DNA from: Bacteroidales bacterium
GTDB lineage: Bacteria > Bacteroidota > Bacteroidia > Bacteroidales > Muribaculaceae
Direction of reading: 5' to 3'
DNA length: 37,456 nt
Assembly: GCA_004553485.1 (NCBI GenBank)
Contig: SFLG01000035.1
Location: forward strand, 1-37,456
Part shown: one piece after another, positions 32,381 to 37,456 of the stretch
Layout of the letters: the number at the start of each line of letters is the position of its first letter
How positions within the stretch are numbered: the first letter of the stretch is position 1
Program-made: the position numbers and the translations under genes
The notes under the pieces: model-generated
Seen by the model: the letters and a program-made list of their open reading frames with translations, nothing else
Databases searched by the model: none
What the model was told of the DNA's origin: nothing

Positions 32381-33253
32381 GTGCGCGAGATTTTCGACTT
32401 CTTTGTACGCAACAGCAAATGGCTGGTCTTCGTCTTCTGGATGACGGCCGGCTGCTTTCTGTTGTTTACCCGCAACCCCTACCAGCAGAGCGTCTACCTC
32501 ACCAGTGCCGGCCGGGTAGCGGGGACGGTCTATGACGCGACGGGCCAGGTGACCTCCTACTTCAACCTGCGCTCGGCCAACGACGACCTCAACAAGCGCA
32601 ACGCCGCCCTGCAGGGCGAAGTGATAGCCCTGCGTGAGAAGCTGCAGAGCCTCGGCGAGGTGTCTGGCACCTACGCTGACTCCACCGCTCCCTTCCCCGC
32701 TCTCGCCCACTACGAGTTTATCACCGCCCGCGTCATCAACAACTCGGTGGCGCGCCCCTACAACTACATCACCATCAACAAGGGCACTCGCGACGGCGTC
32801 AAGCCCGAGATGGGAGTGATAGACCAGAACGGCGTGGTGGGCATGGTGAACGTCGTGTCCGAAGGCCACGCCCGCGTGCTGTCGCTGTTGAACCCCCACT
32901 TTCGCCTGTCGTGCAAAATCAAGGGCAACGACTCGTTCGGCTCGCTCTACTGGGACGGCAGTAGCCCGCGCACAGCCGTCCTTGAGGAGCTGCCGCGCCA
33001 CACCCATTTCAAGGTGGGCGACACGGTGGTGACGTCGGGATATTCGGCCGTCTTCCCCGAGGGTATCCCCGTGGGCACGGTGGCCGGGCACAAGAACAAT
33101 CCGCACGAAAACTTCTTTACCCTCAACGTCAACCTGTTCGGCGACTTCGCCCGTCTGGGCAACGTACAGGTGGTGGTGAACAACCACGCCGACGAGATAC
33201 GCAAGCTGGACGAGGAAAACGCCCGCACCGAGGGCAAGGTCAACATACCCTGA
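32381..33253 (+). CDS. mreC: rod shape-determining protein MreC
   Basis: MreC is a bitopic inner-membrane protein whose periplasmic part activates PBP2-RodA. The 290-residue protein starts with GTG at 32381 (MREIFDFFVRNSKW). A membrane helix spans about 13-30, a coiled coil (LRSANDDLNKRNAALQGEV and following) spans about 62-90, and the beta-barrel domain follows with VIDQNGVVGMV and VGDTVVTSGYSAVFPEGIPVG-type motifs. It lies 66 bp after mreB. A 9-bp-period repeat occupies most of the gap to mreD. Confidence 0.95.
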   Translation: MREIFDFFVRNSKWLVFVFWMTAGCFLLFTRNPYQQSVYLTSAGRVAGTVYDATGQVTSYFNLRSANDDLNKRNAALQGEVIALREKLQSLGEVSGTYADSTAPFPALAHYEFITARVINNSVARPYNYITINKGTRDGVKPEMGVIDQNGVVGMVNVVSEGHARVLSLLNPHFRLSCKIKGNDSFGSLYWDGSSPRTAVLEELPRHTHFKVGDTVVTSGYSAVFPEGIPVGTVAGHKNNPHENFFTLNVNLFGDFARLGNVQVVVNNHADEIRKLDEENARTEGKVNIP

Positions 33254-33279
33254 TGCCGCACCGGCAAAGAAGCATAAGC

Positions 33280-33342
33280 CCATAAGACGTATACGACTTA
33301 TACGACATATAAGACGTATACGACATATAAACCATATAAGCC
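33280..33342. repeat. perfect-period 9-bp repeat between mreC and mreD
   Basis: Seven consecutive 9-nt units: CCATAAGAC, GTATACGAC, TTATACGAC, ATATAAGAC, GTATACGAC, ATATAAACC, ATATAAGCC. It lies inside the mre operon, 27 bp after the mreC stop and 34 bp before mreD. Confidence 0.9.
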
Positions 33343-33376
33343 TCCCCGGGACAAGCCCCGACAATAAACGCTGACG

Positions 33377-33895
33377 ATGAACAAGACCACACTGAACATG
33401 CTGCTGCTGACGCTGGCTCTGCTGGCGGCACAGGCTGTTGTCTTCAACAACCTGGTGCTCTTCGGCGTGGCCGTACCCATGGTGTTCATCTACGCCATCG
33501 TCGCCCAGCCGGTGACCTTAGGCACCAACTGGAGCGTCACCCTGGGCTTTCTGATTGGTCTGGCGGCCGACGTCTTTGCTGACACCTACGGTGTCAACGC
33601 CGTCAGCTGCACCCTGCTGGCTTTTGTGCGCAAGCCGGTCTTCCACCTGTACGTCCAGCGCGACGAGGACCCGGGCGACCAGCTGTCGAACATGCGCGTC
33701 ATGGGCGTGCCGGCTTTTATGAAGTACGCCGCCACGATGGTGCTGATATACTGTACTGTCGAGTGCATCGTCGAGGCCTTTGGCGTCTACCACATCCTGC
33801 GTATGCTGGTGCGCATCCTTGCCAGCACCGTTTACACTCTGCTCATTATTTACGCGCTCGACTCGCTGTCGCTGCGCCGCAAAAGAAGTAATTGA
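33377..33895 (+). CDS. mreD: rod shape-determining protein MreD
   Basis: MreD is a small multi-pass inner-membrane protein of the elongasome. The 172-residue product is strongly hydrophobic, with about five membrane segments (for example 7-27, 34-52, 54-72, 114-136, 140-160). The GLAADVFADTYGVNAVSCTLLAF-type segment is characteristic of Bacteroidota MreD. The ATG at 33377 gives MNKTTLNMLLLTL, a short cytoplasmic start before the first helix. mrdA begins 50 bp after its stop. Confidence 0.92.
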   Translation: MNKTTLNMLLLTLALLAAQAVVFNNLVLFGVAVPMVFIYAIVAQPVTLGTNWSVTLGFLIGLAADVFADTYGVNAVSCTLLAFVRKPVFHLYVQRDEDPGDQLSNMRVMGVPAFMKYAATMVLIYCTVECIVEAFGVYHILRMLVRILASTVYTLLIIYALDSLSLRRKRSN

Positions 33896-33944
33896 AACAG
33901 CGCGCACCGTCCAATAGCGGCGTCATCGCTGTCTGTGACATTGA

Positions 33945-35966
33945 ATGAGAAAAGACTATAATCTTGCAAAGCGCCGTTGGGTCATCGTCGCATTTCTGCT
34001 TGTCATTGCCGTCATCTTTGCAGTACGTCTCTGGGACCTGCAGCTGCACGACATGAAGTACAAGGAGTCGGCCGACTCGAACGCCTTCCTCAAGAAAACC
34101 ATATACCCATCGCGCGGACTCATCTACGACCGCAACGGCGAGCTGGTGGTGTTCAACCAGCCCGCCTACGACGTTATGATTATCGTGCACGACGCCGTCG
34201 ACTTCGATTCAGTGGGCTTCTGTAACACCCTGGGCATAACGATGGAGGAGCTGCGCGACCGCTTCGCCGCCATGCGCGACCCGCGACGCAACCCCGGCTT
34301 CTCGGTATACTCGCCACAGCGGCTTATCTCGCACCTCGACGCCGCCGACTACGGCCGCCTGCACGAGAAGCTCTACCGCTTCCCCGGCCTGTTTATACAG
34401 AAACGCGTGCTGCGCCAGTACAACTACGCCGCCGGCGCCAACGTGCTGGGCAACATCCGCGAGGTCAACGCCAAGGACGTCGAGAAGGACGCCTACTACG
34501 TCGGCGGCGACTACATCGGCGACCTGGGAGTGGAGAAGTCGTACGAGCGCTACCTGCGCGGCATCAAGGGCACCGAGATTATGATACGCGATGCCCGCGG
34601 CCGCATCCAGGGCCACTACGAGAACGGCGCCCGCGACATCCCTCCCATCTCGGGCCGCGACCTCACCCTCAGCATCGACATCAAGCTGCAGGAGTACGCC
34701 GAGAGCCTGATGGTGGGCAAACGCGGCGCCGTAGTGGCCATCGAGCCGGAGACGGGCGAGATACTGTGCATGGTGTCGGGCCCCACCTACGACCCCAACC
34801 TGCTGGTGGGACGCCAGCGAGGCAAAAACTACTTCAAGCTCGTCGACGACCCGTCCAAACCGCTGTTCGACCGCTCGCTGATGGGTGCCTATCCCCCCGG
34901 CTCGACCTTCAAGCCCACGCAGGGACTGATTTTCCTGCAGGAGGGCATCATCACCCCGTCCACCACCTTCCCCTGCTACCGCGGCTACATCAGCGGCGGC
35001 CTGCGCGTAGGCTGTCACCCCCACGGCAGCCCCCTGCCGCTGCTGCCGGCGCTGCAGACATCGTGCAACGCCTACTTCTGCTGGGGCTTCAAGAATATGA
35101 TTGACCGGCGCAGCAAGTACGGTACGTCGGCCAACGCCTTCGAGATATGGAAAAAGCACCTTGTGTCGATGGGCTACGGCTACCGCCTGGGCGTCGACCT
35201 GCCCGGCGAGAGTCGCGGCTTTATCCCCAACGACAAGTTCTACAACAAGTTCTACGGCGAGGGGCACTGGAGCGCCAACACCATCATCTCGGTTGCCATC
35301 GGCCAAGGCGAAATTCTTGCCACACCCCTGCAGATTGCCAACCTCTCGGCCACCATCGCCAACCGTGGCTACTACATAACGCCGCACGTGGTCAAGGCGA
35401 TAGCCGACACGGTGATGCCTAAGGCGTGGGAGCGTCACGACCCCACCATTGACAAGCACTGGTACAACGACGTGGCGCAGGGCATGCGCATGGCCGTCAC
35501 GGGCGGCACCTGCCGCCGTGCCGCCTTCCCCGGCGTGGAGGTGGCCGGCAAGACGGGCACGGCGCAGAACCCCCACGGCAAGGACCACTCGGCCTTCATG
35601 GGCTTCGCTCCCTACGATAAGCCCCGCATCGCCGTCTGCGCCTACATCGAGAACGCCGGCTTCGGCGCCACATACGGCGTGCCCATCGGCTCGCTGGTGA
35701 TGGAGAAATACCTCAACGGCGAAATCGCCCCCGAGCGCAAGGCCATGGAGCAGCAGATGATGACGACCCACCTGCATTACGACCCGCCCAAGGACAAGCA
35801 GAAGCCCAAGCCCGTAAAGGTCAAGCGCGACGACACAAAGAAGCCCGAGGCCGCAAAGCCTGACGACGCCGTCAAGCCCGAGGCCCCCACGCCCGGCCAC
35901 CGTTATCGGTCGAGCTCGACCGATAACAGGCAAGCCGGCGAAAAGCCCGCCGAGGTGAAGAAATAA
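33945..35966 (+). CDS. mrdA: penicillin-binding protein 2 (MrdA) with palindromic element in its tail
   Basis: PBP2 is the transpeptidase that crosslinks new peptidoglycan in the elongasome, paired with RodA. The 673-residue protein has an N-terminal membrane anchor (12-28), a dimerisation domain (YPSRGLIYDRNG at 54-65), and the transpeptidase motifs STFK at 320-323, SCN at 373-375 and KTGT at 536-539. After about residue 600 comes a Lys/Pro/Asp-rich, probably disordered periplasmic tail. Within this tail codons 653-661 (RYRSSSTDN) are the 26-bp palindrome also found between genes at 4089 and 8471. The element adds residues without breaking the frame. The start ATG at 33945 is well supported. 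Confidence 0.96.
   Translation: MRKDYNLAKRRWVIVAFLLVIAVIFAVRLWDLQLHDMKYKESADSNAFLKKTIYPSRGLIYDRNGELVVFNQPAYDVMIIVHDAVDFDSVGFCNTLGITMEELRDRFAAMRDPRRNPGFSVYSPQRLISHLDAADYGRLHEKLYRFPGLFIQKRVLRQYNYAAGANVLGNIREVNAKDVEKDAYYVGGDYIGDLGVEKSYERYLRGIKGTEIMIRDARGRIQGHYENGARDIPPISGRDLTLSIDIKLQEYAESLMVGKRGAVVAIEPETGEILCMVSGPTYDPNLLVGRQRGKNYFKLVDDPSKPLFDRSLMGAYPPGSTFKPTQGLIFLQEGIITPSTTFPCYRGYISGGLRVGCHPHGSPLPLLPALQTSCNAYFCWGFKNMIDRRSKYGTSANAFEIWKKHLVSMGYGYRLGVDLPGESRGFIPNDKFYNKFYGEGHWSANTIISVAIGQGEILATPLQIANLSATIANRGYYITPHVVKAIADTVMPKAWERHDPTIDKHWYNDVAQGMRMAVTGGTCRRAAFPGVEVAGKTGTAQNPHGKDHSAFMGFAPYDKPRIAVCAYIENAGFGATYGVPIGSLVMEKYLNGEIAPERKAMEQQMMTTHLHYDPPKDKQKPKPVKVKRDDTKKPEAAKPDDAVKPEAPTPGHRYRSSSTDNRQAGEKPAEVKK
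35902..35927 (+). repeat. 26-bp perfect palindrome, copy 3, inside mrdA
   Basis: Exactly the sequence found at 4089-4114 and 8471-8496, again preceded by ACC and in the orientation of the gene. It is in frame within the last 13 codons of mrdA, 36 bp before the stop codon. Confidence 0.95.
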
Positions 35967-35999
35967 ACCATATTGTTAAACCGCTAAACCGCATAAACA

Positions 36000-37456
36000 G
36001 TGGCACGACGCATCGACGCCATAGACATCTTCAAATCGCTCGACTGGACCACCATCGTCATATACCTGATGATGGTGGCCTTCGGCGTTATCAGCATCTA
36101 TGCCGCGGCATACGACTTCGACGAGGCATCGATGTTCGCTTTCAGCGAGTTCTCGGGCAAGCAGGTGATATGGATAAGCTGTTCCCTGCTGTTGGGATTT
36201 GTGATACTCCTCACCGACGCGCGTATGTTCGAGACCTACGCCTATCCCATCTATGCGTTGGTGCTGTTGCTGTTGTTCATCACACCCTTCATCGCCCCCG
36301 ACATCAAGGGCTCGCACTCGTGGATAGTGCTTGGCCCGATGAGCCTGCAGCCCGCCGAGTTCGCCAAGTTTGCCACGGCGCTGGCCCTGGCCAAGCTGTT
36401 CGCGGGCTACAACTTCCAACTCACCGCCAACGCCGGCAACTTCTTCAAGGCCGTCGGCATCATCATCGTCCCCATCGTGCTCATCCTGCTGCAGAAGGAG
36501 ACGGGCTCGGCGCTGACCTTCCTGGCCCTGTTCTTCGTGCTCTACCGCGAGGGCATGTCGGGACTGGTGCTCTTTGCCGCGCTGTATTCGGTGGTGATTT
36601 TCGTCGTCGCCATCAAGTTTACCGAGAGTGCCGTGATGGGCATCCCCGTGGGCGAGTTCTGGCTGCTGCTGAGCCTGATAGGCATTATCACGGCCATGAT
36701 GTTTATCTTCAACCGACGCTTTGAGGTGGCCCGCAACGTCATGCTGTGGTTTACCATCACCGGCGTCGCCACGTGGCTGTGCTGCTCCTTCGGTGTCGAC
36801 GTGCCGGGCTGGCCGGTGATGCTGACGATAATCAGCGTGCCGTGCATCTATCTGGGCATTGTGGCCCTGCGCTATCACGCATATAAGCTGTTTGTGCCCG
36901 TCGCCACCGCCCTGATGGCCATTGTGTTCATGTTTTCGGTGAACACCGCCTTCGGCACCCTTGCCCCCCACCAGCAGCAGCGCATACGCGTGGTGCTTGG
37001 GATGGAGGAGGACCTGCGCGGCGCCGGCTACAACGTCAACCAGTCCAAAATCGCCATCGGCTCGGGCGGTCTCATGGGCAAGGGCTTCCTCAACGGCACG
37101 CAGACCAAGCTCAAATATGTGCCCGAGCAGCATACCGACTTCATCTTCTGCACGATAGGCGAGGAGGAGGGCTTCTGGGGCACCATGCTCGTCATCAGCC
37201 TCTACGTCGCCCTTGTGATGAGGGTGCTGGCACTGGCCGAGAGGCAGCCCAACACTTTTGGCCGCGTTTACGGCTATTGCGTGGCGGCGTACGTCATTTT
37301 CCACTTCTGCATCAACATCGGCATGGTAATCGGCCTTTGCCCCGTCATCGGCATCCCGCTGCCCTTCATCAGCTACGGCGGCTCGTCGCTGTGGGGCTTC
37401 ACTATCCTGCTGTTCATCCTGTTGCGCATCGACGCGTCGCGCAAGCAGATAAACAC
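36000..37456 (+). CDS. rodA: rod shape-determining protein RodA (SEDS glycosyltransferase), 3' end outside window
   Basis: RodA is the SEDS-family peptidoglycan polymerase that works with PBP2. The reading frame opens with GTG at 36000 (MARRIDAIDIFKSLDWTTI) and stays open to the window end, about 485 codons, so only the last few residues are missing. Many membrane helices are present, as well as the family segments GSHSWIVLGPMSLQPAEFAKF, QKETGSAL, SKIAIGSGGLMGKGF, VPEQHTDFIFCTIGEE and PLPFISYGGSS. It starts 33 bp after the mrdA stop as the last visible gene of the mre operon. The GTG start was chosen because the next Met lies inside the first helix. Confidence 0.93.
   Translation, partial: MARRIDAIDIFKSLDWTTIVIYLMMVAFGVISIYAAAYDFDEASMFAFSEFSGKQVIWISCSLLLGFVILLTDARMFETYAYPIYALVLLLLFITPFIAPDIKGSHSWIVLGPMSLQPAEFAKFATALALAKLFAGYNFQLTANAGNFFKAVGIIIVPIVLILLQKETGSALTFLALFFVLYREGMSGLVLFAALYSVVIFVVAIKFTESAVMGIPVGEFWLLLSLIGIITAMMFIFNRRFEVARNVMLWFTITGVATWLCCSFGVDVPGWPVMLTIISVPCIYLGIVALRYHAYKLFVPVATALMAIVFMFSVNTAFGTLAPHQQQRIRVVLGMEEDLRGAGYNVNQSKIAIGSGGLMGKGFLNGTQTKLKYVPEQHTDFIFCTIGEEEGFWGTMLVISLYVALVMRVLALAERQPNTFGRVYGYCVAAYVIFHFCINIGMVIGLCPVIGIPLPFISYGGSSLWGFTILLFILLRIDASRKQIN

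Overview
The window looks like a chromosomal segment from a GC-rich member of the Bacteroidales (Bacteroidota). The reasons are: several start regions carry the Bacteroidota promoter pattern (-33 TTTG-like, about 20 nt, -7 TAnnTTTG) with no obvious Shine-Dalgarno sequences; many proteins belong to families typical of the phylum (DUF4836-like lipoprotein, PepSY-like secreted protein, bacterial GH3 acyl-amido-synthetase-like protein, NagZ/beta-lactamase fusion, viroplasmin-RNase H); and gene order is phylum-typical (yceD-rpmF-fabH-era; mreBCD-mrdA-rodA). A gut Muribaculaceae-like genome is my guess; the sequence alone does not prove it.

Layout. 1-3.2 kb, minus strand: yceD, rpmF, fabH, era. 3.5-6.6 kb, plus: ruvX, def, ettA. 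6.7-12 kb, minus: PepSY-like protein, secreted EEP-family phosphatase/nuclease, GH3-family protein, then a compact lipoprotein-ABC ATPase-FtsX permease set reaching 13.6 kb. 13.8-14.0 kb: two identical tRNA-Asn genes with their own promoter and terminator. 14.1-15.7 kb, minus: metK behind a probable SAM-I riboswitch and terminator, then a META-domain lipoprotein. 16.2-17.0 kb: a 900-bp stretch without a convincing protein gene, holding a promoter-driven structured RNA (6S-like candidate) and a second hairpin-rich stretch. 17.1-18.4 kb, minus: myo-inositol-phosphate synthase with a structured leader. 18.9-25.4 kb, plus: slyD-like FKBP, small lipoprotein, mscL, aroK, an alanine-dehydrogenase-like protein, rnhA, and a lone phage-type terminase large subunit. 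25.5-30.9 kb, minus: DUF3298 protein, NagZ/beta-lactamase fusion, frameshifted 5'-nucleotidase. 31.3 kb to the end, plus: mreB, mreC, mreD, mrdA, rodA (rodA runs off the window).

Most genes are housekeeping: translation and ribosome (era, rpmF, def, ettA, tRNAs), membrane and wall (fabH, mre/mrdA/rodA, mscL, NagZ fusion) and metabolism (metK, ino1, aroK). No defence island, CRISPR array, insertion sequence or prophage was recognised.

The unusual layer is between the genes. (1) A perfect 26-bp palindrome occurs three times, always at the 3' end of a gene and in the same orientation relative to that gene; one copy lies in frame inside mrdA. (2) At least eight spacers hold short degenerate tandem repeats with a 9-bp period, each spacer with its own word. 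(3) Several leaders are structured (metK, ino1, mreB), and there is an unidentified RNA locus at 16.45-17.0 kb. The orphan terminase, an alanine-dehydrogenase homologue without its catalytic Lys/His, and a SlyD with a cysteine tail are the protein-level oddities.
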